Shown: piece by piece, positions 10,500 through 22,564 of the stretch
How the letters are laid out: each line of letters starts with the position of its first letter
Numbering within the stretch: position 1 is the first letter of the stretch
Source: Micropterix aruncella
Taxonomy: Eukaryota > Arthropoda > Insecta > Lepidoptera > Micropterigidae
Assembly: GCA_944548615.1 (NCBI GenBank)
Contig: OX155952.1
Coordinates: 2,135,001-2,199,000 of the forward strand
Direction: 5' to 3'
DNA length: 64,000 nucleotides
Translations under genes and position numbers: made by a program
The notes under the pieces: generated by a model
Seen by the model: only the letters and a program-made list of their open reading frames with translations
Databases searched by the model: none
What the model was told of the DNA's origin: nothing

Positions 10500-10870
10500 A
10501 GATAATAATAATAATAAAAATAATAATAATTAAACGCTTTATTTGCTTTAACAAAAAGGCGAGCTTATTGCCTAAAATCAATATCTTACAGCTAACCTTA
10601 ACCTAGTGGAATAACATGTTATGCGGTAAAAATAAACTAATAAATGAAATTTTAATCATTTAAATTCAGCAGGAAAACAAAATAATAAATTTAAGAAAAA
10701 ACAAACAATAAACCTATAATGACGCAGGGGACGCAATAGGGGGGAAAAAATAGGGAAAAATAAGGAAAAGTTTATGAGCGTGGGTTCAAGTGTTCTTTGA
10801 GCCTGCGTTTGAAGCAAAACAAACTAGGTGCTATCCTTATATGCGTGGGTAAAGCATTCCAGAGACGGAA
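10500..10870 (-). mobile_element. LINE 3' end with (ATT)n tail
   Basis: On the minus strand the sequence ends with GGCAATAAGCTCGCC, AATAAAGCG and then a (TAATTATTATT)n microsatellite at 10502-10533. This is the usual look of lepidopteran non-LTR retrotransposon 3' ends. It is 5' truncated and non-coding. Confidence 0.5.
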
Positions 10871-10894
10871 TGCTTTACCAGCGCATATAAGGAT
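10833..10894. repeat. 62-nt near-perfect palindrome
   Basis: Two 28-bp arms (10833-10860 and 10867-10894) match as reverse complements except at two positions, with a 6-nt loop AGAGAC. It lies at the inner edge of the LINE 3' end, so it may be a foldback copying event in that element. It would form a very stable hairpin. Confidence 0.85.
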
Positions 10895-13469
10895 CAATCA
10901 AAATATTCTATATTTTAAACCTAATTTTCCATGATATATTTTTATACATAGTTTTCCCCATTTTCTACGCAGTTTTGTCCCGAGGATGTGTCTCTAATCC
11001 GTTGCACATTAATACTGCTTCATACTAATCGTCGTTGAAAGGTTTCCATCCCAGCGCATTTTTAATAAGACCAAAAATATATGGCAATCACATGTTAAGA
11101 TGTTAGCAGGAGTTCAAAGAGCGTTTATACTATATAGCTATGGGTCATTCAGGCTCCTTGTTGGAGCCCATTCCATTAGCAAAAAGCATATGTGGAAAAG
11201 CAGGTTTAACCCAGACAAATATCGCACCGACTAGTCGTTCCTTTCCGAGTCCCAAAGATCCGACTCCTTCCTTTGGCTCCACCACTCCACCGTACAGACG
11301 CGTCATTCCACTCTGAGAACCCGGATGCTTCCGCAATGAGCTATCGCCCGCCCCTCATCGTGAGCCGGTCAAACGGCGGCGTTGCGAAACGTTTCTTTTA
11401 TGAGTCGGTTCCTCTATAATCGGTCGTCCCGATTATTACTTTCCCGGCACTTTCATCCGATAGAGCTGAAATTTGGCATGCAGGCATCCGTCGGTCATGG
11501 CAAGTGTTGAAAAAATTGTAGTTAAAATCGGTCCACCAGAGGCCGCGCTAGTCATACTTCAATCTCGAAATATTTCAGTTAGAGACTTGAAGTTCGGTAC
11601 ACAGATGCCTTGTTGGACCGAAATCACGTTGTGATATTTTGGTTGGAATATCTCGTACATTACAAGCGTCACAAAACTAAATTAAATACCACCGTATTAC
11701 TACATCATTTTTGGAAAAATACCATTCCAATACCACATAAATACTACAAAATACTAAAATATGCTACTTTTGATATCATAGTTACATGACACAACTACTA
11801 TCAGGGGGGGGGGGGGGTGAGGTAGAGGGGAGGGGATTGCAGGGGGGAGGTTGAGGCGTTTGGCGGGAAGGGGGGGGGGGGGAGATAATGTCTGCTTGCC
11901 GGGAAAGTCTTGTGGTGACACAACTGTTTTTTTTTTAATTCATTGTCCGGCCGGACGCAATCGCGGTTGGCCGCGAAGTGGTTAGTATAATAATAAAAAT
12001 TAATAGTTTAAAAAAAACACTAAAAACACGCTTTTATAAATGCACGTAAAAACCACATCATTAGACCTTGAAACCTAATCGTGGTCAAAGTTCATTCCAA
12101 GACTTTTCCAACGAGTCCAAACACAGCTATAATACGATGTTCCATCATGAAGTTCCAGTTCATATCTTCCGACTCCATCATCAGATCAGTTCGACAGTAC
12201 CATATTATTGTATTGTCATCAGAACTACATACAGCTGCCAATTTTCATGACGCTACGATCCTTGGAAGATGGTTAAATTAGTTACCTTAGATTCCATTAC
12301 GTAGTTACATATAGGTCGACCTAATAAAAGCGTGTTAAAAAAGGACCCGAAGTGGTCAGTATAATTTAGTAGGTGCGGAATTGTTCTGGGTAAACGAGTG
12401 GGGTTCAGTACCCGGGTGCACCCCGAAAGACCCATCACTAGTTCATACCATTCTAGATATTTTTTGTCTTCGGCGATGGGCGGACATTGCCCTTAAGGAC
12501 GCAATGTCTGAGGCTTAATTCTACCATTTTCACTAACAATTTCCTTTACACAGAAAACACTCATTTTAAAATAAAAACAAATGATGATTGCTTTCATGAT
12601 CAATAATATCTAGTATGTCGAAAAAACCATTATATTCGCAGTATAAACAAATGACGAAAGTGTAGAACCACAGAGAAAAAGGGGAAATCAAAATTTGGTC
12701 AAAGGGTAGAAGATTTTCAAAAATAAATCATTGATATCAAATCATATGAAATCCTTGAGGAGTGATAACTTTGTTTTTCGATTACATTATTTCTACCAAT
12801 TTCTGTTCTGTTAGGGATCCAAACGCTCTAGCGTTTGCTCTAATGCTCTAGCTAGGCGTTCTTGCGAGTATAGACACAAAATAATTAAAAAGGGGTTACA
12901 GGTCTCAAAATTTTCATATTATATACCCCACTTAAACTTCGATTAATTTCCCGCCCACTCTATGAATGTAACCGTGTAATTTTGCCTGACTGATATTTTT
13001 ACTTACCACATAACGACTGTTATAAATCATAAAGGGATTGTTCATTTGTTTGCTCATTTTAAAGAATTTAAAAACAATGGCAGAAACTCTACTGGCAGCC
13101 TCTGACAAGTCATAGTCAGTAACTGCAAAGATGTTTTTACATTGTTGCTTATCCTACGATTATATTGCGCAATTACTCGTCCAACACGACATTATTTGGG
13201 CCAAATTTCACTTGCGTCTTTGACATTCTTGATTGTTAGTTTTGACTGCTAGATTTATTTTATTTATTTATTTATCTATTGAGAAAAAATAGGAATTAAT
13301 TTTACACAATGATTTTGCATCACTCCTAACTAGGAAGTACCTGTTCAAAGGAAAATGTCAATTTTATATGATAATAAAAAAATAAGAAAATGGTTTATGA
13401 AAACGATGGTAAGAAATCGTTATAGTAAATTTACAAATAAAATCTCCTGTTTTTGGATATTGCGAGAAA
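10895..13469. other. unassigned region between repeats
   Basis: Apart from the G-run cluster this holds no recognisable gene. A phrase near 11455-11510 (GAGCTGAAATTTGGCATGCA) resembles one at 48655-48690, so a shared old repeat is likely. An 18-nt palindrome CAAACGCTCTAGCGTTTG lies at 12820-12837. Short open frames such as 11145-11336 and 12068-12281 look random. Confidence 0.3.
11806..11884 (+). repeat. G-run cluster, potential G-quadruplex
   Basis: Two runs of about 12-13 G flank shorter runs (GGGGAGGGG, GGGGGGAGG). The stretch could fold as a G-quadruplex. Similar C- or G-runs occur at 38214-38227, 47711-47755, 48503-48518 and 48991-49005. Confidence 0.6.
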
Positions 13470-14010
13470 TCGACCACAATGGGCGAACCCGTCACCCCAG
13501 GCTGGTTCGTCACCCCAGGCATATGATCGTTCTTTCAGCCTGGAATGAGTGACAGCCTGAAGATTTAGAGACGTAGACAATCTACTATCTAGCTCCGCCA
13601 ACTAGTTAGCGAGAATTCAAATCCAAACCGCCTGGCACTAGAAAAAAACCCGGCGGGCATCCACACGCACTCGCTACCATTATGGCCGGATTTTTTGAGG
13701 TCGCTTGCGCTGTCCTCTCTCTTATGTTAGCAGTAAGTCGGTGTCTACCGATTTTATCGCGTACCACGGCGTCCTTTACCCGACTGTCTTTGATTGGTCG
13801 TTTCAAGAGCGGCTGACATAAGGCTAACAGCCATCCCCGCTCTATAGGAAACAATGCTGTTTCCAGAAACCGCCCATTTATCAGTCGGAGTGCACAACCG
13901 ATTGGCTGACGCCGCACGGTGTCCTACCCGGGCTCGAACTTCTATTTGGAGGCTACTGGATTTGTGCTGACCCCTGAGTTAAGCCGACGTTAAAACAAAA
14001 TGGGTCATAA
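13470..14010 (+). repeat. R675 dispersed repeat, copy a
   Basis: It begins at GGGCGAACCCGTCACC and follows the family through TTTCAAGAGCGGCTGAC, CTCTATAGGAAAC and GGGTCATAAGG. The 5' end has a local duplication of GTCACCCCAGGC. The three frames have stops; short frames such as 13606-13917 are shadows. The family is described in the findings. Confidence 0.8.
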
Positions 14011-14083
14011 GGAACTAACTATACGCTGGGCTAGTTAGCTAACAATGTTCCCAATGCTCCCTGTTTTCGAAAAACTTGAGCTG

Positions 14084-14690
14084 TGAACTACAACTGGTGA
14101 ACCCGTCACCTGAGGAAGTTTTAACGATATTTGATCGTTCTGTCTCCTGCGAGGTGGGCGTAAAAGACTTGGGACGGAACAGTCCACTGTCTGGTTACAC
14201 CAATCGCCTGTTGCAGCCAGTGGGCCGACACTGGCGCCCTTACTGCCAGTTACTGCCAGATGTCTCCGGCCTCCCGACTGGTTACGGGTTCAAGTTCGCT
14301 TGCACGGTCATCTCCCTTGTGTAGCCGTGATTCGGTGTTTACCGAATCTATTGCTTACCACAGCGTCCTTTACCCGGCTGTTTACCCAGTATTGGGTAGC
14401 CGAATGGTCGCTTCAAGAGCGGCTGCCACAAGGTTAATATAACAACCCCTCCCATCCCGTCTATCAGTTGGAAAGCATAGTCGACTGGCTGACTGCACGG
14501 CGCGCTAACTGTCCAGGAGCGCCCGAAGTACGATTCCCGGGGGAGCTGACCCGCAGGCACAGAGTCCTACCCGGGCTCGCACTTCTGCTTGGAGGCTACC
14601 GGATGGGTGTTGACCTGTGACTTGGGTCGACCCTAACACATGGGTCTTAGTGGTCCAAATGTACTAAGCGCATTAGCACCCTGTTTTCGG
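14084..14690 (+). repeat. R675 dispersed repeat, copy b
   Basis: This copy starts GAACTACAACTGGTGAACCC and ends near CATTAGCACCC. It lies 75 bp after copy a in the same orientation and shares the central GAATCTATTGCTTACCACAG and CGTCCTTTACCCGG blocks. Frames on either strand are not conserved between copies, arguing against a protein. Confidence 0.85.
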
Positions 14691-14824
14691 CCAGATGGTC
14701 ACACTTCATTCTTGGTCATGGTTTTAAAATTATGCGCAACAACGAATTTCCTCTCCCTTTATATTCGGTAGATGGGTGCCACATGAACTGACCGACAGAC
14801 AGTAAGAAAACCGAAAAACCACTT

Positions 14825-15235
14825 GTGAAGTGCTGCTCACGAGGCAAAAAAGAAAAGGTTTTTTCCCATCGAATCATCTCTGGCGATGTAAAATGGATTT
14901 ATTTCAACAATCCCAAACGAAAAAAAAATATATTTAGGCATCGGCCAACGGCCCCAATCGACGCCAAGGCCAGATCACTTAGGCCGAAAGACAATGCTGT
15001 GTATTTTCTGGGATCAGCGTGGTGTTATCTGGTATGAACTACTAAAACCAGGTGAAACAGTTACTGGTGCACGCTACCATCAACAATTGATCGATTTGAA
15101 CCGTGCTATACGTCAAAAGAGGCCCGAATTTCAACTTCGCCATGACAAAATTTTATTCCAAGATGACAATGCATCGCCACATCGAACATCGGTCAATATA
15201 TCAGAAAAAACATTTTAAAAATGCTCGGGCAAAAA
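14825..15235 (+). pseudogene. mariner transposase fragment (second family)
   Basis: A stretch of the catalytic domain is visible in two frames. HRIISGDVKWIYFNNPKRKK carries the first Asp, with GDVKW where most mariners have GDEKW. After a frameshift come IFWDQRGVIWYELLKPGETV and YHQQLIDLNRAIRQKRPEF, then FQDDNASPH with the second Asp. The N-terminus and the third Asp are missing. The fragment is flanked by R675 copy b. Confidence 0.8.
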
Positions 15236-15749
15236 AAACTTCTTTTTTGTATTTTTTCCGATTAGTTTCATGTACAGAATCAGCCACTTGGACGGGTGCT
15301 CACTAATAAACGCTAACCTTGTATACCTGATTATTTCAATGTTTATATCAAACAATATCACAAGTACACAGATAATGCGAGTACATTTAGTTGCAAACTG
15401 CAACATTTTCTGATAATAAGAAAGGCCTGCATAACACTATTGTATATAGTTATTTTCCTCCTTATCGCACCTGACTTCCGCGTCATGATAAGACTCTCGT
15501 ATTGACTTAATATTATAGTATCTATTGTGATACTTTATATACACAAAATTAAATAGCATTCTGTAGATAAAATACTATGTATTAATAATACTGTAACATT
15601 AAATGCGTAAATATCAGTAATTTATGAAACATTCGCCATAATATTATTTAGATTGTTTAATAAATTATAACACTTTTTTTGAATATTGCCCATTAAGTAA
15701 TGGTTGTCGTCTCCTATAATAAATAAGAGCTTAATTAATCTTCTTCTTC

Positions 15750-15960
15750 GGTGTTTTATACTTGGGTAGCTGCACACTCTAGTTTTCTGATCTGGGAACA
15801 CACTGTAAGGGCATGATAATTTTAAATGACTTTTATTACCATGATAATTTTACCATGATACTATTATACCATGACATGATACTATACTACCATGACAATT
15901 TTACTATGATAATTTTAATTACCATGATAATTTTAAATGACTACTATAGGTATGTAAACG
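15750..15960 (+). repeat. imperfect tandem ACCATGATAATTTTA-type repeat
   Basis: From about 15810 the motif ACCATGATAATTTTA and variants (TACCATGACATGATACTA) recur six to seven times with irregular spacing. It is AT-rich and non-coding. Confidence 0.5.
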
Positions 15961-16248
15961 TTATATCAATATATAATTGATTTATATATGTATACTAGCT
16001 GACCCGGCAAACGTTGTTTTGCCATATAAATAATTTTTAAGTAATTTCTAGTGTAGACAAAAAATAGCTTACTTATTGTAAGTGTGTAAGAATGTGGTAT
16101 ATGCGTGAAATAGGCATCGAGCACTGTGAACGATGAGGGAATATAAAAATAACAAAAGGCAAACATTATTTTTAAGTTATTATAATTTATTCCTTAAAAT
16201 TATATATCATTAATTAATCAATTACGACAGTAACACTAACAAACAATA

Positions 16249-17847
16249 TCAATCTCTTAATGCTATAGCGTGAACAATATTTTTTGTTAGTCCATCTTTA
16301 GCTAACACAAACAAACTGGATGGTTTACCCACTCGAGAGCATACCACGTATAATTGCCCGTGTGAAAAACATGGTGTTCTCAAATCTAAGCCACAAATAG
16401 ATATCGTTTGACCTTGGGATTTGTTGATTGTCATTGCAAATGCCAATCTAATCGGAAACTGAATACGTTTGAATTGAATTGGCACATCTGTAGGTATAAT
16501 AGGAATCCGTGGTATTAATATATTTTCACCTCGGAACTTGCTATTTAAAATGCTGGCTTCGATCACGTTTTTCATTAATTTTTGTTTCTTAATGTTGCAT
16601 ACTGCATCAGGGTTATTCTGAATATTTAGTGGCAGCTTAAATACTGAATGAGCTGTTCTGCCTCCATCCAATAAAGTTGCTGCAATGCCCGATGATGCAA
16701 CGGCCAATGCGATGCCATTATTTGATCGTATTTCAGCAAGAATTAGCGAAATAACGAATGTTTTGCCAGTTCCACCCGGTGCATCCAAAAAGAAGAACCC
16801 ACCTTGTCCAGCTGAAACTGCGAGCATAATGCGATCATAAATGGTTCTTTGTTCCTCATTCATTAGTGGGACATTGCGGGCAACAATCGCTGCCATTTCT
16901 ACAGTGCTGTACTGCAGTTCACGATTCATTTCAGTATTCATTAAATCAGATGCAGTTTGATTTGGCGAATTCATACCGAAATGACTGAGTGGTAAGTTGG
17001 CAATGACAATGCAAAGATCCTCAATAGCAATTAATGCTTCATTGTACATTGCGTCGCTGAATGTTATGGTTAGATCGTGGCACCGTGTACGATGTTGATG
17101 CAATATATCATCAGTCATTGAATCTTTGTGATTATCCCACAATATCTGTGCTCGGGCTGGGAAACATGTAGTCAACACTATAGCGAATAGTAGACGAATT
17201 TGTATTGCTGTACAGTTCAATGCAGCTTCAGCAAGCATACATTCCCACTGGTTGTCGTCTTCCAGCAAGCCGAGTGCAAGGCATGCATCTTTATACGTTG
17301 GATAGTGTTGCCCATTCACTTTACGTATATCTTGAAATGATAATGGGCCAGTAACATTAACCAACAACAGTCGAAGATAAAAGCACTCAGTGTGTCTTGG
17401 ATCGACTGTAAATAATCGCCCCAAGGCGTTTGATTTAAATAAATTGAGACATGCAGCAACTGGTGAGCCTTGCTTGCGGGGCATCCATGTTTTTGTTTGA
17501 GTCCATGTGAAATAGCGTGGTACTTGTGAATAGAGTAATGTTCGTGCAAAGGCACCAAAATCATCCGCACGATTACACAATTCAAAAAATTCAGTGAGTG
17601 TAGTTTTAGGTGGATTTATTGCACGATCAATCGCTGTATCGTTCGTGGAAAATACACGCTGACCGTTTTCAAGATGGACGGCTAACTGAACAACTGCTGG
17701 ATCCCGTTCATGAATTGGAAAACCAAAGATACGCCAAGCAGCTTCATTGGAGCTGATGTACCGACCAATTTGGCAGAGCGTTATTTCATCGTTTTTATTC
17801 ACTGGAGGAGCATTCACATTAGTATTTTCCGCTCTAAACACAGCCAT
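16249..17847 (-). pseudogene. Helitron Rep-helicase, PIF1-type helicase part (532-codon open frame)
   Basis: This frame covers the region after the Rep domain and the PIF1-like helicase that unwinds DNA during rolling-circle transposition. Helicase motif I, PGGTGKT, is at about residues 355-361. The C-terminal motif AMTINKSQGQTI and SHGQLYVVCSRV are near residues 471-505. Around residue 420 NIKKQ runs directly into KLMKNVIEASIL, so some 200 residues with motifs II, III and IV are missing although the frame is kept. Without the Walker B acidic pair the helicase cannot hydrolyse ATP normally. The ATG used by the open frame is internal; the real protein began further upstream. Confidence 0.85.
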
Positions 17848-17856
17848 ATCACTGCC

Positions 17857-18221
17857 TTAATGGACATACTTGCAAATGTATTTGATGTTCTTCACAGAAC
17901 TGCAGAACTCAACATTAATATGAGCATTGTATGTCTTGCTCAGCAGAGGCCATCCAACGATTGTCAATATCAATGTCTGTGTTGCTGATATTTTTAATAA
18001 ATGATTGTCCGCCATTATCGGGATTTCTTCGACGATATATTGGGTATCCGTCGACATTTGTGATCGTATCATTAGTAAAATCTTTAGGGAAATTTTTAGT
18101 ACATTTTCCATCTGCCATGCAAGGCGATGAACTATTAAGAGTACCACATGGACCATGGATCATGTTTGTTGTAACAATAACAAACAGCAGTTGGTCAGTG
18201 GACCGATCTGGAATTTCATAA
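17857..18221 (-). pseudogene. Helitron Rep-helicase, upstream fragment in two frames
   Basis: One minus-strand frame (18221 to about 17940) reads EIPDRST, MIHGPCGTLNSSSPC, DGKCTKNFPKDF and NVDGYPIYRRR. A second frame (about 17955-17860) reads LLSKTYNAHINVEFCSS and IKYICKY. Both are well-known segments of the Helitron_like_N part and belong directly in front of the helicase frame at 17847. At least two frameshifts separate them. The catalytic HUH and tyrosine region further upstream is deleted at about 18222. Confidence 0.85.
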
Positions 18222-18819
18222 TTTTATTATTAATAATTATAAAATAGGAAAGATTAATAGTTAATATGAGAGTTACACTGAGATAGCAAAATAATAATTG
18301 TCAACGTTACTACTACACTTGATGCATAAACAATAATGATGGCCGACAACTGTGTAGGGAGTGAGAGAAGTCTTATTGTGCGAGAGAAACAGGAGACCGG
18401 CTTCGTTCTCATCCCTACTCCGTGCTGTTTACTGGGTCAGAAGTGACACCTGTAGACAACTGGCGGGGATAACTAATTAAATGACGATTGATCAGTTATC
18501 GACCGGGGTGAAAAATGATTAAATTACTAAAATGGCTATTAAAAAATAGGGGTTGGTGATAAAAGGGTAAAAATTTAGGGTTGTATGTATTTTTTAATGC
18601 GACATAATAAAAAAATAAAGAAATTAAAAAAATGACTAAAAATTAAAGAAAAATGTTAAGGGTGGACAACCCTTATCACTAAGGGGTATGAAAAATAGAT
18701 GTTGGCCGATTCTCAGACCTACTCAATATGCTCACAAAATTTCATGAGAATCGGTCAAGCCGTTTCGGAGGAGTACGGGAACGAACATTGTGACACGAGA
18801 ATTTTATATATAAGATATT

Positions 18820-19190
18820 ATTATAGTTTTTATTTTTATTTATTTTGGTTTAATTATTATTTTCGTGTACATATATGTAGGTGTATGTGTGCATATATGG
18901 ATATATATTTTATCTATAGATGTATATGAGTATCTATATTTGTATATGCGTAAATAATTGTAGTGTCATATTTGTCGATTTAGAAATAAGTACTAACTAT
19001 AGTTTAAGTTGACAGTGCACACTTAATATCTAGTAATTAAAAGTCTGCCTTAGAACAGGCCTAGGCCTAGTTAGGCCACTGTGTCAAACATTAAAAATAA
19101 TGTCGCATCAATTTCTTGCTAACATCTTACTTACAAATATGACATTAATTGTTTACTAGATGTGTTACTAAAATAAATAAATAAATAAAC
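18820..19190 (+). mobile_element. LINE 3' end with (AAAT)n tail, copy 1
   Basis: Non-coding 3' UTR containing TTGACAGTGCACACTTAATA, AGGCCTAGGCCT and the tail AAATAAATAAATAAATAAA (19171-19189). The same sequence occurs in reverse at 39097-39420, which defines a family. Its start abuts the Helitron 5' end. Confidence 0.7.
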
Positions 19191-19484
19191 AGTATGGGTA
19201 AAAAGTAAGGTATGTTAGAGCATGGACGTAATCATGGTTTAATTTAATAATAATAAAAATAAAATATTTATTTGAAGTTGATAATTGTGGAAATTACTGA
19301 AAGAATAAATAAAACATAATCATTCACCCAATAAACTATACTTTTTAATCGATATAAAAAAACAAAGGCTGCATGATTTCTTTACAAACACTGCAAAAAG
19401 GGTGAATCCTTACATGAAACATTGTCAAAAATAGATACTTCATCATTACCGCCAATTTGTGTAAATAGGAAATTATCGAATATA

Positions 19485-20385
19485 CCGAAAATGTTAAAAA
19501 TCTTGGAATTGTAATAGATCAACATCTTTCTTGGCAAGATCAAGTAAACCAAGTAAGTCGTCGCATTTTCCATGGTTTTCATAGTCTCCGGCGGCTTCAA
19601 AAATTTCTCCCCATGTCACATAAAGAAATGATTGTGTCCACACTCCTTGACTACGGTAATGTTTGTTATATAGATGCCAGTGAGGTTATTTTGAATAAGC
19701 TTGAGCGTCTGCAAAATATCTTACTCAGGTATGTTTTTAATTTGCGAAAGTTCAACCACGTTAGCTGCTTTCGTGAGCAACTTCATTGCTTCCTATTCGC
19801 GATCGAAGAAATTTGCATACGTTGTCGCTACTCTACAACATACTCAATAACCCCACCTCACCCTCCTATCTCAAAGAGAATTTCCACCCTTTGGGAGGCC
19901 ACGGTCTTCCACTTCGATCAAGCCGGGATAACACACTCGCCATTCCGATACATCATTCTTCTGTTTACACGCACTCTTTTAGAGTCCATTCTGCTCGTTT
20001 ATGGAATCAGCTCCGTCATTCTATCAGGCATGCACCTTCGTTGCATACTTTTAAAAAGTTGTTGAAAAAACATTTATTTTTACACAGTCACTAACCAAAT
20101 ACCTCACCTTGACCTCTCCTTTATCCTTCCCTGGGCAACCTTAGCATAAGTTACTGACATATATTTGTTAAGTTTATTTTAAATTTAACTTTACTACTTC
20201 TTTGTGTATTGTAAGGTGATAATTAGGAATTATTTTATCAAATGGTCTACTGTAAGATATCGCTATCGCGATAAATCCGTCATTTGTGCATAAATTGTCT
20301 TTTTTATAAAACCAGTGTCATATTCATTAAGTTATGTTTTTATAGCTCAATAAAGTTATTCTATTCTATTCTATTCTATTACTCC
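19485..20385 (+). pseudogene. 5'-truncated LINE, C-terminal reverse transcriptase region
   Basis: The coding remains begin NLGIVIDQHLSWQDQVNQV and continue LLDYGNVCY, NKLERLQNILLRYVF and LRKFNHVSCF. After a frameshift come LPIRDRRNLHTLSLLYNIL, GGHGLPLRSSRDN, RLWNQLRHSI and APSLHTFKKLLKK, then a stop. This is the end of a Jockey/CR1-type ORF2 after the catalytic domain. The 3' UTR follows with AATAAA (20349) and a (TATTC)n tail at 20357-20380. It lost the endonuclease and RT core on insertion. Confidence 0.85.
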
Positions 20386-20712
20386 TAATATTAAGGAGTA
20401 ACCGCATTGTTAAAATGAAGCATAGTAAACAATAACAATACAATATTAATTACGTAATACACAAATAATATGTGTATAATTTTAAACAAAGAATAGGGTA
20501 AATTATTGGATTATTAAATTAGTCATCATTTAAAAGAGCTTTCTTAAAGGATTTTATAGCAGGTACAAATAGTGGATAGAAAGCGGCCCCATATGGTTAA
20601 TGCAATATAATCGCTGAACAGTAAGAGAAACTTCCTTGGAAACCAAACATCGTATGCTTGGGAAAGATGGCAAAATACGCTCTCTTATAACTAAACTTCA
20701 TCACTTAGAGGT

Positions 20713-21357
20713 ATCAACTACAACGGGCGAACTCGTCACCTCAGGAAGTTTTAACGATTAGTCGTTCTATCTCCCTGGAGTGAGCGCAGAAGACTTGGAC
20801 AAAAAAGTCCACCGTCTAGCTCCGCCACAACGCCAGATAGCCAGGAGTGTTACCCGGCGGGCTTACACTCACGCCCTTACTCCCAATTGTGACCAGATTT
20901 CTCCGGTCTCTCGATTGGTTACGAGTTCGATGTCGCTTGCGCGGTCCTCTCCCTTACGAAGCGGTGAAACGGTGTATACCGAATCTATCGCGGACCACAG
21001 CGTCCTTTGCCCGGCTGTTCACCCTGCAGGATCGGATAGCCGATGGTCGTTTCAAGAGCAGTCGCCGTAAGGACCGCAACCACCCCCGCTCTATAGAAAA
21101 CAGTACTGCTTCCAGACTCCCCCGACTGTTAGTCAGAGTGCACAGTCGATTTGCTTACGTCGCGCGGTGCGCAGACCGTCCAGGAGCGCCAGAAGGTTGA
21201 TTCCCAGAGTAAACTAACTATAAGGCCAGAGTCCTACCCAGGCTCGCACTTCATGCGTGGAGGCCGTCGGATAGGTGTTGACCCGTAAGTGTGACCAACC
21301 CCGAACAGAATGGGTCTTCGTGGCCAACTCAGCAAGGGCCCATCAGCTCCCTGGAAT
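20713..21357 (+). repeat. R675 dispersed repeat, copy c (full length)
   Basis: It runs from CAACTACAACGGGCGAACTC to GGGCCCATCAGCTCCC, the family A ending. It is one of the most complete copies and very close to copy n at 50265-50875. Copy n lacks a short segment after the GAAACGGTGT block, so copy c is about 35 bp longer. Confidence 0.88.
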
Positions 21358-21429
21358 CAACCTTCTGGCGCTCCTAGAAGACTGGGACAGTACAAACCTA
21401 CCACCCAGCAAAGCCACGAACCCGCCAGA

Positions 21430-21960
21430 GACAAACGCCTTACGGCGAGGCGGTAGGAAGGTAACCCAGTGGAGGCACCTCGCCCCGTCTTGGCTACCAG
21501 CTTTGGCAGGATATCTCTGTCTGGAATTAACCATCAGAATACCTCTTTCCTCCCGACTGGTTACGAGACCAAAGTCGCTTGAGCGGCCTCTACCTGTTGT
21601 ATTTTAGCAGTAATTCAATAAGAATTTATCGCAGACCTAAGCGTCCTTTGCCCGTCATACCTGTTCGGGATCGGGTGGCCGATAGGTCGTTTCAAGAATG
21701 GAATGACAGGCCAACATCCACCCCCGCTGCTTAGGAGACAGTATATTTAGTATATTTAGTATTAAACCGTCCAGTAGCGCCGGACTGCAATCCCACCAGG
21801 AGAAACCGGTCCACCAGCCGTGAGGCCTGAGACGCGAGAGTCTTACCCGGGGTAGCCTTTCGCACGTAGAGGCTTCTGAATAGGATCTGAATCGTGAGTT
21901 GAGCCAATCCGAGAATAAAATGGATCTTAATAGCCCAAGCTGAACGAAATCATTCACTAC
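21430..21960 (+). repeat. R675 dispersed repeat, copy d (5'-truncated)
   Basis: This copy starts inside the repeat (CAAACGCCTTACGGCGAGGC) and continues through GCGTCCTTTGCCCGTCATAC and CACCCCCGCTGCTTAGGAGAC to ATGGATCTTAATAGCCC. It carries the 3' half of a different variant from copy c, so it is a separate insertion or a recombinant. Confidence 0.75.
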
Positions 21961-22079
21961 CAATACGCAACATCAGACCAACACACCCGAGTAAAGGTAA
22001 TTAGGTTCTTTGCACCCTTAGAGTAAAGGTACTTAGGTTCTTTGAAGGGGTCTGGAGACTATGGATATATACTGTTTTC

Positions 22080-22513
22080 TAAGCAGCAGGGGTAGATGGT
22101 CGACCTGTTGTCATGCCACTCTTGAAATGACCTTGAGCCACTCGATTTCGTGTGGCGCTACGGGCAAAGAACGCCCAGATCCGCGATAAATTCAAACTGA
22201 ATTACCGCTGTAATACAACAGGCAGAGGTTGCGTAGGCGACTTCGGACCCGTAACCAGTCGGAAGAATTGAGGTATCCTGAAGGTTAATTCCAGATGGAG
22301 ATATACTGCCAAAACTGGTAGTTAGGGGGTGAGGCTGCCCCCTGGGTACCTTTCCTGGTGCCTCGCCGTAAGCCGTCGGTCTCTAACGGATTGCTGGTGA
22401 ACTAGACAGTAGATTGTCTTGTCCCCAAGTCTTCTACGTTCATCCCACGGCTGAAAGAACGTTCTATATCGCTATACCAGCCTGGGGTGACGGGTTTGTC
22501 CGTTATAGTCGAC
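22080..22513 (-). repeat. R675 dispersed repeat, copy e (3'-truncated)
   Basis: On the minus strand the 5' end is TAGGGCGGTGTCGACTATAA (about 22513), the same start as copy i at 36110. The copy ends inside the repeat after CTGCTTAGAAAACAGTATAT. Confidence 0.8.
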
Positions 22514-22564
22514 ACCGCCCTACTGTCTCTACCCGAAGTTAACGATAATTTATATATATCGAAT

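Larger units (their letters stand above)
15995..18815 (-). mobile_element. Helitron with both termini, internally deleted
   Basis: On the minus strand the element starts TCTTATATATAAAATTC (18815) after an A. It ends with the hairpin GGCAAAACAACGTTTGCC, then GGGTCAGCTAG (15995) before a T. These are textbook Helitron ends: 5'-TC, a hairpin near 3'-CTAG, and an A/T target. The length is 2821 bp, about half of an autonomous insect Helitron. It contains the 3' part of the Rep-helicase gene with frameshifts and two deletions, so it is non-autonomous. Confidence 0.9.

Noticed and set aside
16249..17847. A functional cellular PIF1 helicase
   Set aside because: It lies inside Helitron termini, lacks motifs II-IV and is preceded by frameshifted Helitron Rep-domain fragments.
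20847..21200. 117-codon frame in R675, with relatives at 50502-50741 and 36406-36630
   Set aside because: The frame is not conserved at the same position or length between copies and has no domain. Indels between copies are not multiples of three.
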